DNA of 64,000 nt, taken from NCBI GenBank assembly GCA_964496635.1, contig CAZCAE010000003.1:78400-142399 (forward strand), in the 5' to 3' direction. Shown here in pieces: positions 1 through 7,967 of the stretch. How positions within the stretch are numbered: position 1 is the stretch's first letter; each line of letters opens with the position of its first letter. Below the pieces are notes generated by a model. It was not told the DNA's origin and ran no database searches. It was given only the letters and a program-made list of their open reading frames with translations. Made by a program: the position numbers and the translations under genes. This stretch comes from Alkalispirochaeta sp964496635 (GTDB lineage Bacteria; Spirochaetota; Spirochaetia; DSM-27196; Alkalispirochaetaceae).

Positions 1-1
1 T

Positions 2-1777
2 GAAACAGGATCGCTTGATACGACCCGTTATCTTCTGATTGCCAAAGATATTCTTGAAGACAATAACGATCTCGCGAATATCATCAGACCTCGCACCATC
101 GGCGAGGGCAGCGAAATTATTGTCATTCCTGCGTCGCTGCAGGAAGAACTTTCCCGTGAGCAGCGTACGCGACTGCGAAGAGACAGCATTTTCGGAGTTC
201 AGCGGAACGCCGGGATCTTTCTTCTGATCATTTTCGGAGCGTTGATTGGTAGCTTCGGGCAGGTATACCTGACTGCTTATACCGGCCAGCTGGTCATGAA
301 ACGACTCCGGTTGAGTCTTTTCAATCATACCATTCACCAGAGCCTCGGCTTCCTCAATAATCAGGCCGTAGGAAAACTTGTAACCCGGGTGACCAACGAC
401 GTAGAAACGATCAATGAGTTCTTTTCGTCCGTACTGTCGCAGTTGACTCGTAACATAAGTCTGATGGTGGCGGTGGTCATTACGATGTTCACGCTCAATT
501 CCCGCCTTGCCGCGATCATTCTGGTAACTATGATTCCCGTTATCGCAATTACCGAGCTATTCCGGAGAATGGCCAGAGAGGCTTTTCGAAAAGTTCGCCG
601 TTCGGTGAGCGCCGTAAACGCCTATCTGTCGGAATACATCTCTGGAATGTCAATTGTTCAGCTTTTTGTCCAACAGCAACGAAGCAGACGCGATTTCCGC
701 CTGCGGGGTTACGAACTCCTCCAGGCAAGCCTGGCAGAAATGCACGTCTTTGCGGTGTTCCGCCCAGTTGTTGATTTCATGGCGACCCTCTCAACGGCTG
801 CTGTTATTCTCGCCGGAGCGTACCTGCTCCAGATGGAGCTTGTGTCCGTGGGTGTTCTTATTGCATTCACCAATCTGATTCGTCGATTTTACATGCCGGT
901 AATGAATATTTCCGAACAGTTCACCGTTCTGCAGAGCGCGATGGCGGGAAGCGAGCGGGTTTTTGCTCTGCTGGATGAAGAAAACAGGATTCCTGACAGC
1001 GGCACCAATAACGTCGAAATCGGTTCGTTCCGGGGCGCGATCGCTTTTGATCACGTATCATTTGCCTACAAGAAAGATGAACCGGTTATACGAGATTTTT
1101 CTATGGATGTGAACCCGGGAGAGATGATAGCTATTGTCGGATACACCGGCGCCGGCAAGACAACAATAATCAATCTTCTCACCCGTCTCTGGGATGTTGA
1201 TAAAGGGGCAATTCGTCTGGACGGTGTTGATCTTAGAAATTACCCGCTGAAGGATCTTCGCAGAACGATTCAACAGATTCAACAGGATGTATTTCTATTC
1301 GATGACACGATCCGAAATAATCTTACTCTCGGTCTTCCGGTAGGTGACGACGAGATCTGGAACGCCTGCCGTACCGTTCAAATAGCAGATTTCATCGAAG
1401 ACCTGGAAATGGGCCTGGATACTCGTCTACAGGAACGGGGAGCAAATCTCTCGGCGGGACAGCAGCAACTGATCGCCTTTGCCAGGGTCCTTCTTCATGA
1501 TCCTCCGGTTCTGATTCTCGACGAGGCAACCTCCAGTATAGACAGTGACACGGAACGGAAACTTCAACACGCCGTGGACGCAGTGACCGGAGGACGCACG
1601 TCCATTGTCATTGCCCATCGTCTCTCGACAATACAGCATGCCGATAGAATCGTCGTCATGTCCCATGGACGGGCCGTTGAGACGGGAGACCACGCTTCGC
1701 TGCTGAAACGGAAAGACTCCCTTTACGCTACTCTGTATCAATTGCAGTACGCGCAGCGGGGCAGTTCTCAGTATTGA
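2..1777 (+). CDS. ABC exporter, fused membrane and ATPase domains (5' truncated)
   Basis: The reading frame is open from base 2, so the gene starts before the window; 591 residues are visible. The first ~330 carry an exporter-type membrane domain (a hydrophobic segment around FLLIIFGALIG, then several more) and the last ~240 a nucleotide-binding domain with Walker A GYTGAGKTT, signature LSAGQQQ, Walker B VLILDEATSSID and switch His in VIAHRLS. This is a half-transporter of the MsbA/MdlB/YheH class, acting in the inner membrane as a homo- or heterodimer; the substrate cannot be read from sequence. The QQQ after the signature and long N-terminal part resemble heterodimeric MdlB-like halves. A partner half may lie just upstream, outside the window. 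Its 3' end overlaps the convergent PSP1 gene by 50 bases. Confidence 0.9.
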   Translation, partial: ETGSLDTTRYLLIAKDILEDNNDLANIIRPRTIGEGSEIIVIPASLQEELSREQRTRLRRDSIFGVQRNAGIFLLIIFGALIGSFGQVYLTAYTGQLVMKRLRLSLFNHTIHQSLGFLNNQAVGKLVTRVTNDVETINEFFSSVLSQLTRNISLMVAVVITMFTLNSRLAAIILVTMIPVIAITELFRRMAREAFRKVRRSVSAVNAYLSEYISGMSIVQLFVQQQRSRRDFRLRGYELLQASLAEMHVFAVFRPVVDFMATLSTAAVILAGAYLLQMELVSVGVLIAFTNLIRRFYMPVMNISEQFTVLQSAMAGSERVFALLDEENRIPDSGTNNVEIGSFRGAIAFDHVSFAYKKDEPVIRDFSMDVNPGEMIAIVGYTGAGKTTIINLLTRLWDVDKGAIRLDGVDLRNYPLKDLRRTIQQIQQDVFLFDDTIRNNLTLGLPVGDDEIWNACRTVQIADFIEDLEMGLDTRLQERGANLSAGQQQLIAFARVLLHDPPVLILDEATSSIDSDTERKLQHAVDAVTGGRTSIVIAHRLSTIQHADRIVVMSHGRAVETGDHASLLKRKDSLYATLYQLQYAQRGSSQY

Positions 1778-2624
1778 TCACCCAGTCAATGCTCTTTCGC
1801 CGGTTCCCGCCACCGTTCTGACGATTGGTCCGAGAAGTTTGTCGCTGGAATGCACAGATCGGCAGGGATACATACCTGCCTTCCGGACCGGACATGCGAA
1901 TCTGTCCACTGAGTATATTGATCTCCTGAACCCGGAAAGTATCTCCATCAACTTCCACAAGAGAACCTTCCCGGGGAAAACGCCGCCGCTCGTCCTGGTA
2001 GAATGCGTGTTCATAGGAAAGACAGCACAGGAGTCTGCCGCAGGGCCCCGAAACTTTCATTGAATTAAGTGAGTAGTTCTGGTCTTTGGCCATCCGAATC
2101 GATACCGGCGCCAGCCTGTCGGATATTCCGTTGCAGCAAAGTCGACGCCCGCAAATACCAATACCTCCAAGAACACGTGTTTCGTCGCGGACACCAATCT
2201 GCCGCAACTCAACCCGGAGGTGAAACTCACCAACCAGATCCCGAACAAGATTTCGGAAATCCACCCGATGTTCCGACACGAAGAAGACAAGAAGTTTGCT
2301 TCGATCAAGCAAAAAATGAGCGCTGACAATACGCATTTCAAGGTGATGATCCTCTACCCGTTCGGCACATATTCCGGCAATCTCATGGGACTCTTTTTCG
2401 TATTCGTCAAAGCGGGAACGGTCGCCTTCCGTCGCGATTCGCTCTATTGTGTAGGTCTGCTTGTATTGCTTCCGGAATTCATCAGAAACGGTTCCCAGCA
2501 CCTGGCCCAGATCAAGACCGTACCGACCGCTGTATACAACATCATCACCTTTTGCCAACTCCAACGCGCCGGCTTCACCAATATCTGTTTCCCGACTGTG
2601 GGAATTTCTTATAAGTACTTCCAT
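1728..2624 (-). CDS. PSP1 C-terminal domain protein, RicT/YaaT-like
   Basis: This 298-residue protein belongs to the PSP1/YaaT (RicT) family. Diagnostic are two cysteine clusters, GICGRRLCC (about residue 170) and GPCGRLLCC (about 205), which in Bacillus RicT help bind an iron-sulfur cluster within the RicA-RicF-RicT complex that modulates RNase Y-dependent RNA maturation and development. A C-terminal basic tail follows. It is the last gene of a minus-strand group M23-bactofilin-YaaR-PSP1; the yaaR-like gene ends 13 bases upstream, echoing the yaaR-holB-yaaT order of Firmicutes. An RNase Y gene is present in this window at 30.1-31.7 kb, so a RicT-RNase Y link is plausible here but inferred only. 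The 3' end overlaps the ABC exporter gene convergently. Confidence 0.88.
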   Translation of the reverse strand: MEVLIRNSHSRETDIGEAGALELAKGDDVVYSGRYGLDLGQVLGTVSDEFRKQYKQTYTIERIATEGDRSRFDEYEKESHEIAGICAERVEDHHLEMRIVSAHFLLDRSKLLVFFVSEHRVDFRNLVRDLVGEFHLRVELRQIGVRDETRVLGGIGICGRRLCCNGISDRLAPVSIRMAKDQNYSLNSMKVSGPCGRLLCCLSYEHAFYQDERRRFPREGSLVEVDGDTFRVQEINILSGQIRMSGPEGRYVSLPICAFQRQTSRTNRQNGGGNRRKSIDWVINTENCPAARTAIDTE

Positions 2625-2637
2625 GCCATTGCTCCGA

Positions 2638-3144
2638 TTACTGCATCAGGTCGACCATCATTCCTTCAATTTTTTCAAGACGACTGAGAATATCGAATTG
2701 TTCAACCTGGGTCTGCAGCAGGCCCGTTACCAGGCGGTCTACAGACCTGTTTATTTCCGTCAACAGGTAATATCTCTTCCGGGAAAGAATATCTTGATGT
2801 GACTCCTGCACGGCAATATCGTTAGCTCCCGGCAGTACACTGCGAAGAAAACGCCGGACGCTTTCTCTGTAGTGCTGGGCAGCGGTATAGGTACGCTGGT
2901 GCAGCAGTCGTTGGCCCGCTTCGTGTACAGCATCATAGAGGCGTTGAACCGGCGCTCCTACGGGGGGCAAATCTTCGACAACAGCAGGGTCAACAACTCC
3001 GTCGCCGTATGCGATGGCATCTTCCGATGCCGATGTCTTCTGAAACTGCGCGGAAAAGGCACCCTCCCCCGGCTGGCTGTCCCTGCTTCGGGAGCGGGGA
3101 CGTCGGTCAATTCCTCGTTTTGGTTCACTTCGTATCGGTTCCAT
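2638..3144 (-). CDS. YaaR family (DUF327) protein
   Basis: A 168-residue soluble protein. The first ~60 residues are polar and low in complexity; the rest is helical, with the pattern HYRESVRRFLRSVL followed by a C-terminal amphipathic helix region ending VEQFDILSRLEKIEGMM, which fits the small YaaR/DUF327 family. Family function is unknown. The assignment is supported by position: in Bacillus yaaR lies close to yaaT, and here the PSP1/YaaT homologue follows immediately. Its ATG shares one base with the stop codon of the bactofilin gene (TGATG), indicating translational coupling. Similarity is modest, so a lineage-specific helical protein remains possible. Confidence 0.65.
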   Translation of the reverse strand: MEPIRSEPKRGIDRRPRSRSRDSQPGEGAFSAQFQKTSASEDAIAYGDGVVDPAVVEDLPPVGAPVQRLYDAVHEAGQRLLHQRTYTAAQHYRESVRRFLRSVLPGANDIAVQESHQDILSRKRYYLLTEINRSVDRLVTGLLQTQVEQFDILSRLEKIEGMMVDLMQ

Positions 3145-3641
3145 CAGAGGATATCATCCTGATCACTTTCGCTTCGCTCCATCAGGGAAACAATCTTTTT
3201 TCGTCCCCCGGTCCGTCCACCGCCGATCCGCCGCTTTCGTCGGTACCCCTGATCGTCTCGTTCAATCTGTTCGGGGACGGGTTTGCCGGTACTCTTTGGT
3301 TCCTCAGACCGCTGTATATGAAGCGAACCGTCAAGGATAACCCCGGACTCCGCGACAAGTTTAGGGCTGTAGATGTTTCCGGTAACAATGGCCGACTCCA
3401 GGGCGATAACCTTCTCCCGGGCGTAGATTGTCCCCCGGAACACACCGCCGATGACCACTGTGGCGGCATCTATCGTGCAGTCTACCCTGCCACTCCTTCC
3501 AATTATTACTCGTCCGTCCGTCTGAATGGCGCCCCTGAAATCGCCGTCCACCCGCAACAGGCCCGTCACGACAATGGTGCCTTTAAAAAAGGTACCCGTC
3601 CCTACTATCGAGTTTACCAATGTTGATTCAAGTGAAGCCAT
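3144..3641 (-). CDS. Bactofilin (polymer-forming cytoskeletal protein)
   Basis: A 165-residue protein whose residues ~8-110 show the right-handed beta-helix pattern of bactofilins: short repeats of hydrophobic-x-G such as VVTGLLRVDGDFRG, VIIGRSGRVDC and TVVIGGVFRGTIYA. Bactofilins polymerise without nucleotide on the inner face of the cytoplasmic membrane and organise cell-wall enzymes or cell curvature. The C-terminal ~55 residues are basic and disordered. It sits 12 bases after an M23 peptidase-like gene, the pairing seen in several bacteria where bactofilin and an M23 protein jointly set cell shape; for a helical spirochaete that role is a reasonable inference. Confidence 0.92.
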   Translation of the reverse strand: MASLESTLVNSIVGTGTFFKGTIVVTGLLRVDGDFRGAIQTDGRVIIGRSGRVDCTIDAATVVIGGVFRGTIYAREKVIALESAIVTGNIYSPKLVAESGVILDGSLHIQRSEEPKSTGKPVPEQIERDDQGYRRKRRIGGGRTGGRKKIVSLMERSESDQDDIL

Positions 3642-3653
3642 GAGCGAATTTGG

Positions 3654-4670
3654 TCAGCGGGTACCGGTGCCGCCACGGACAAATGCATTGGATATCTTCA
3701 AAAAGACCGCTGGGTCTACAACATCCGTACCAAGCATTATGATGAAATCGAGGTGAGGCCCCGTAGAAATCCCTGTATTACCAAGCGTACCGATGCGTTC
3801 ACCCTGAACGACGTCCTGCCCTTCCGTTACGAGAATACTTTGCATGTGGGAATAGCGCGTTCGAAACCCGTATTTATGCCGAATAAAAACGTAAAAACCG
3901 TACCCGGGGTCATACCCCATCTCGACTACCTTGCCATTTGCACTGGCAACAACGGGTAGCCCCGGTGTACCGGCGATGTCAATTCCCTTGTGCAGGTACC
4001 ACTGTCCGGTAATAGGGTGAATATTGGGGCCGAACTCCATGGTCACACGACCCATTCCATTTCCAACGGGCCAATAATTGGGAATATCCGTAAGAAAGGA
4101 CTGTTGGGACTCCAGAACCGACCGAATCTCCCGCAGGGGATTTATGGCGCTCCGGAGTGTGGAGGCCAACTGCTGAAGGTCCTGAACCTCCCGGGACTGG
4201 CCGTCCCCAACGGTCTGAATATCGAAAAATGACGAGAGATCCCCCCGCGTTACAGCCGCCGGTGCGGATTCATCTCCCATTTGAATTCCCAGGCTGTTGA
4301 CAGTGTCCACAAGTTCTTCATCAAAGGACCTCGCAACACTGAGCAGGTTACCCACCTCGGAAAGTACGGAGTCAAGATTTGCCTGAGACTGCAACGCTTT
4401 TGACTCCTGTTCATCAATAATAGCGGTAGTACCAACGTGAATACTGGACAGATATATGAACCCCCCCAGAACAGCACCGAAGAGACCGACCGCAAATATC
4501 AGAACCAGAGCATTAATATGAAAATTAAGCACCCCTCGCTCGGAATGGGGAATAAGCATGATAGTAAAACGCTGGGTAAGAATACGCCAAAGCAAACGGA
4601 AAGGACCGTTTTTGGAGCGAGTTGTATGCTGCGTGACGGATCGCTTTCGGCGATACCCGGATGATCCCAC
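3654..4670 (-). CDS. Membrane-anchored M23 (LytM-like) protein with altered zinc site
   Basis: A 338-residue protein with a basic N-terminus, one membrane span (about residues 50-75, NALVLIFAVGLFGAVLGG), a coiled-coil-like periplasmic stalk and a C-terminal M23 domain (about 205-330). The HxxxD motif is intact in HKGID and the middle His in YSHM, but the canonical HxH near the end reads HLDF, so one expected zinc ligand is Asp. The protein may bind zinc with Asp or be a non-catalytic regulator of other hydrolases. GTG is taken as start because GAGGAG lies five bases upstream and a promoter (4689-4717) precedes it. It begins the operon with bactofilin. Confidence 0.87.
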   Translation of the reverse strand: MGSSGYRRKRSVTQHTTRSKNGPFRLLWRILTQRFTIMLIPHSERGVLNFHINALVLIFAVGLFGAVLGGFIYLSSIHVGTTAIIDEQESKALQSQANLDSVLSEVGNLLSVARSFDEELVDTVNSLGIQMGDESAPAAVTRGDLSSFFDIQTVGDGQSREVQDLQQLASTLRSAINPLREIRSVLESQQSFLTDIPNYWPVGNGMGRVTMEFGPNIHPITGQWYLHKGIDIAGTPGLPVVASANGKVVEMGYDPGYGFYVFIRHKYGFRTRYSHMQSILVTEGQDVVQGERIGTLGNTGISTGPHLDFIIMLGTDVVDPAVFLKISNAFVRGGTGTR

Positions 4671-4688
4671 GTATTCTCCTCGTTATTC

Positions 4689-4717
4689 ACGATACCATAA
4701 CTAATTATCGGCGTCAA
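4689..4717 (-). promoter_or_regulatory. Sigma-70 type promoter for the M23-bactofilin operon
   Basis: On the minus strand TTGACG (4717-4712) and TATCGT (4694-4689) are separated by 17 bases, with the GTG start and its GAGGAG site about 20 bases downstream. Pattern match only. Confidence 0.5.
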
Positions 4718-4764
4718 TCAATATAGAATTACACCTAAATTTTTCCACTCTTTCAAAGAATAAC

Positions 4765-4793
4765 TTGACGGAAGATACCCACGGTGCTATGTT
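4765..4793 (+). promoter_or_regulatory. Sigma-70 type promoter for tatD
   Basis: TTGACG (4765-4770) and TATGTT (4788-4793) are 17 bases apart, placing transcription start near 4800 and the tatD ATG at 4840. The in-frame TTG at 4765 is therefore read as a -35 element and not as a start codon. Confidence 0.55.
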
Positions 4794-4839
4794 TGGGTTG
4801 TCCGAGACGGACAAATTCCTTTTTTTTGGTACAATCAGT

Positions 4840-5613
4840 ATGAGATTATTTGATACTCATGCTCATATAGGGTTGATCGACGAAGACCCTATTGAGCAGC
4901 TAATCGTAGCACAGGAAGCACGGCACGAAAACATCGACGGAATACTCAGCATCTGTAATAATGTGCGAGATTTCTTTGATCTCTATGACAGTCTTAAGAC
5001 TGCATCCAACGTCTATTTTGCCGTTGGTGTTTCACCGTCTGAAGTGACAAATCCCGGTAAGGACTGGGAAACTCAGGTGGAACGGGGCGCGTCACAACCA
5101 CGAGTTGTCGCCATCGGTGAGACCGGTCTGGACTACTATCGCAAATTCGGCGACAAAGATTCCCAGATTGAACTGTTCATTCGGCAGCTTGAACTGGCTA
5201 CGAGGGTGAATAAGCCGGTGGTTATTCACAATCGTGATGCCGGTTCAGACGTCCTGGAGATTCTTCGCGAAAAGATACCGCCTCGGGGAGCTGTACTGCA
5301 TTGCTACTCGGAGGATTGGGAATACGCCAAAAAGGCTCTCGAACTTCCTGTATATATTTCCTTTGCCGGGAATGTCACTTACCGAAACGCACGCAATCTC
5401 CACGAGACGGCCCGGAATATGCCGCTGGACAGGATGCTCATTGAAAGTGAGGCCCCTTTCATGGTGCCCGCCTCCCATCGGGGCGAGAGAAACAGGCCGA
5501 TCTTTCTCCCGGAAACGGCAAAATTCCTGGCGCAGCTTCGGAATTTGGAAACGGAAGAGCTGGCCGAGCAGCTTTACACCAACAGTTGTGCCTTTTTCGG
5601 TCTGGACCCGTAA
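4840..5613 (+). CDS. tatD: TatD family metal-dependent hydrolase (DNase)
   Basis: A 257-residue TIM-barrel hydrolase of the TatD family (3'-5' exonuclease/D-aminoacyl-tRNA-type DNase, cytoplasmic). Visible metal ligands: HAH in FDTHAHI near the start, Glu in GETGLDYYR, His in VIHNRD, His in LHCYSED, and the final acidic group in IESEAPFM (usually ESDAP; here Glu replaces Asp). The start at 4840 gives the family's typical MRLFDTHAH opening; the frame extends further upstream to a TTG that coincides with the -35 box of the promoter. No clear ribosome site precedes the ATG. The 3' end overlaps the convergent rlmB gene by 40 bases. Confidence 0.88.
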   Translation: MRLFDTHAHIGLIDEDPIEQLIVAQEARHENIDGILSICNNVRDFFDLYDSLKTASNVYFAVGVSPSEVTNPGKDWETQVERGASQPRVVAIGETGLDYYRKFGDKDSQIELFIRQLELATRVNKPVVIHNRDAGSDVLEILREKIPPRGAVLHCYSEDWEYAKKALELPVYISFAGNVTYRNARNLHETARNMPLDRMLIESEAPFMVPASHRGERNRPIFLPETAKFLAQLRNLETEELAEQLYTNSCAFFGLDP

Positions 5614-6335
5614 CGGAGAGCATACAGGAGTATTCCCGCGGCGACTGATACGTTGAGGGAGTCAACCGTCGATGAAAGGTTTTCGCGTCGGGGTATTTCC
5701 AGAACACCATCAATGACTTTTTCAAGCCCTTGGGAGATGCCCTTGCCTTCGCTTCCGAATACGATCACCGTCGGGCTGTGGACCGGTACTTCCGATACAT
5801 CGGCACCACCGGCATCGGCAGCGTATACCCAGTAGCCGTTCCTGCGGCACAGCTCAAGGGCCTGTCGAAGATTCGGGATATAGGAAACAGGTACGTACGA
5901 CACCGCCCCTGCCGACGTCCTGGCAACAACATCACCACCGGTTGCACTTCGTCGCACAGGAATCAGAACCAGTGAAACATCAAACCAGTGACAGGAACGG
6001 AGAATTGCCCCCAGATTGTGGGGATCTGTAACATGATCCAAGGCGACTATCAGAGACGCAGGGTTATTCTTATTTGTCTGCAACCACGATTTGAAGTCTA
6101 CCGACGGTGATACACCGTCGTCATCTTCAGCCACTTCGAAGACTGCTCCCCTTACGTCCCTTCCGGCGAGTCGATGAAGTTTTTCGGGCGAAACATATCG
6201 TACAGGTAGACCCCGCCGTGTTGCTTCATCTGCCAGCAGCTGATAGCGACTGTCTTTTCTCAAAAGATAAAGAACTCCGCGGGTACCGTTTCTCAGAGCA
6301 CCCTCAATCGCATGTCGGCGGGTCAGCCATGACAT
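5574..6335 (-). CDS. SpoU/TrmH family rRNA or tRNA 2'-O-methyltransferase (RlmB-like)
   Basis: This 253-residue SPOUT methyltransferase has an N-terminal substrate-binding domain (residues ~1-75, beginning with RRHAIEGAL) and the knotted SAM domain with its three motifs: DHVTDPHNLGAILRS, IVFGSEGKGIS and the closing PRRENLSSTVDSLNVS. This is the arrangement of 23S rRNA Gm2251 methyltransferase RlmB; other TrmH paralogues cannot be excluded. Motif 3 has REN where MxG is commoner. The gene follows the secreted Ca-loop protein with a 5-base gap and is probably the end of the grpE-dnaK-dnaJ transcription unit. Confidence 0.85.
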   Translation of the reverse strand: MSWLTRRHAIEGALRNGTRGVLYLLRKDSRYQLLADEATRRGLPVRYVSPEKLHRLAGRDVRGAVFEVAEDDDGVSPSVDFKSWLQTNKNNPASLIVALDHVTDPHNLGAILRSCHWFDVSLVLIPVRRSATGGDVVARTSAGAVSYVPVSYIPNLRQALELCRRNGYWVYAADAGGADVSEVPVHSPTVIVFGSEGKGISQGLEKVIDGVLEIPRRENLSSTVDSLNVSVAAGILLYALRYGSRPKKAQLLV

Positions 6336-6340
6336 GATAT

Positions 6341-6766
6341 TTACCGACCGAAGTCCCGAAGAAGGTCTACAACACCGTCATAGTCTGTATCACGTTCGTA
6401 ACGCTCCACCCGGACACCGTCGTGCATGAATATCCACAGGTCGATGCGACCGTCGTAGTTTGTATCAAGTTCCTCCCGAATCAGAACTTCGTTCCGGTAA
6501 TAGTAGAAGTCGTCCATAAGGCCGTCATTGTTAAAGTCGACTGCTTCGTAACGCTTGCGTCCGTTCACATCAAGCTTCAACGCGTAATCTGTACGACCGT
6601 CACCACTGGTATCTCCGGTGATCCATGTTGCATCATAGTCTTCAACGTTAAATATCCGCGGCGAATCTTCATCGGTTACCCGCTCCCGTTCAACTGCCTG
6701 GGCTCCGAGAAACGTAAATGTAAAAAGTGTGAGTAACAGGATCTGAACGAGTTGTTTTCTGTCCAC
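6341..6766 (-). CDS. Small secreted protein with four Asp-rich (calcium-loop-like) repeats
   Basis: 141 residues with a signal peptide (KQLVQILLLTLFTFTFLGAQA, cleavage near residue 23). The mature part carries four spaced D-x-[DNS]-x-D-G-x-x-D loops: DTSGDGRTD, DFNNDGLMD, DTNYDGRID and DTDYDGVVD, each followed by an aromatic/hydrophobic strand. Such loops bind calcium in EF-hand-like, dockerin and thrombospondin-3 repeats, so an extracytoplasmic calcium-stabilised fold is likely; the function is unknown. It lies between dnaJ and rlmB, 50 bases after dnaJ, an odd place for an envelope protein. Confidence 0.75.
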   Translation of the reverse strand: MDRKQLVQILLLTLFTFTFLGAQAVERERVTDEDSPRIFNVEDYDATWITGDTSGDGRTDYALKLDVNGRKRYEAVDFNNDGLMDDFYYYRNEVLIREELDTNYDGRIDLWIFMHDGVRVERYERDTDYDGVVDLLRDFGR

Positions 6767-6816
6767 ATCTCCCCCTTAATACCGTTATCGGCTTTCAGGA
6801 GGATTCGGTTAAGCTG

Positions 6817-7947
6817 TTACAACTCTTTCAGCGGTATCGGATCCGGTGACCCATTTTCCCCTTCCAAGGCGGCAAAATCCTTGAGAAGAATTTTTGCTTT
6901 TCCGGAAATGTGTTTTGGCACCTGAACCTGCAACTTGATGTACAGATCACCTCTTCGACTTCCGTTCATCATAGGAATACCTTCGTTTCGGAGGCGCAGT
7001 GTCTTTCCGTGCTGAGTACCCGGGGGAATTTTCACCTTTACTCGTTTCCCATCGAGAGTCGGCACCTGTATGTCCGTTCCAAGGGCGGCCTGGGTAAAAC
7101 TGATCGGAACGGCACAGTACAGGTCGTTACCCTGTCGTTCAAAGTGCCGATGCGGCAATACATGGACAATGACGTGAATATCTCCAGGCTCACCTCCGCC
7201 CCTGGCCGCATCTCCCTGTCGGGGAATTGTGATTCGCTGTCCGTGGGCAATACCGGCCGGAATGGTCACCTTGACCCGCTGTCGCTTTTTGACGACACCG
7301 CTGCCGCCGCAACTGTCGCAGGGTTGTTCCACAACCGTTCCGTCGCCACCACAGGTTGGACACACCGACGCTACGGAAAAAAAGCCGCTGCTTCGGCGCA
7401 CCTGCCCGGCACCACCACAAGTCGGGCAGGTTTTACGCCCGCTTCCGGAAGAAGCTCCGGTACCATCACAGCTTTCACAGGATGTTTCCCGTTCATACGC
7501 GATTTCCGCTTTCGTACCAAAGGCTGCATCGGTGAAGGAAATTTCCAGGTCATAACGCAGGTCGGAACCTCGGGGTGGACCACCCCGTCCCCGAGATGAA
7601 CGCCCACGCGACCCACCGCCGCCGCCGAAGAAGGACTCGAAGATACCGGAAAAATCACCGAAAATGTCTTCAAAATCCCGGAAAGCTGAAGATGAAAAGC
7701 CTTGAGCCCCGCCGCTCATTCCTTCCAGCCCGGCAAAACCGTATTGATCGTAGGCACGGCGTTTTTCCACGTTAGCCAGGACCTCGTACGCTTCGGTAGC
7801 TTCCTTGAACGTGTCCTCAGCTTCCTTGTTACCCGGATTCCGATCCGGATGATTCTGAACAGCTATCTTGCGGTACGCCTTCTTGATGTCGTCAACTGAG
7901 GCGTCCCGGGCCACCCCGAGAACCTCATAATAATCTCGTTTTGCCAA
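6817..7947 (-). CDS. dnaJ: Chaperone DnaJ (Hsp40)
   Basis: A 376-residue type I DnaJ: J domain (1-70) with HPD in QNHPDRNPG, Gly/Phe-rich linker with a long GGGGSRGRSS stretch, zinc domain (~150-225) with four CxxCxGxG units (CESCDGTG, CPTCGGAG, CPTCGGDG, CDSCGGSG), then two substrate-binding beta domains. It stimulates DnaK ATPase and delivers unfolded clients in the cytoplasm. It follows dnaK by 20 bases in grpE-dnaK-dnaJ. Length and motifs are standard. Confidence 0.97.
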   Translation of the reverse strand: MAKRDYYEVLGVARDASVDDIKKAYRKIAVQNHPDRNPGNKEAEDTFKEATEAYEVLANVEKRRAYDQYGFAGLEGMSGGAQGFSSSAFRDFEDIFGDFSGIFESFFGGGGGSRGRSSRGRGGPPRGSDLRYDLEISFTDAAFGTKAEIAYERETSCESCDGTGASSGSGRKTCPTCGGAGQVRRSSGFFSVASVCPTCGGDGTVVEQPCDSCGGSGVVKKRQRVKVTIPAGIAHGQRITIPRQGDAARGGGEPGDIHVIVHVLPHRHFERQGNDLYCAVPISFTQAALGTDIQVPTLDGKRVKVKIPPGTQHGKTLRLRNEGIPMMNGSRRGDLYIKLQVQVPKHISGKAKILLKDFAALEGENGSPDPIPLKEL

Positions 7948-7967
7948 AGCTCACACGCTCCGGAACA

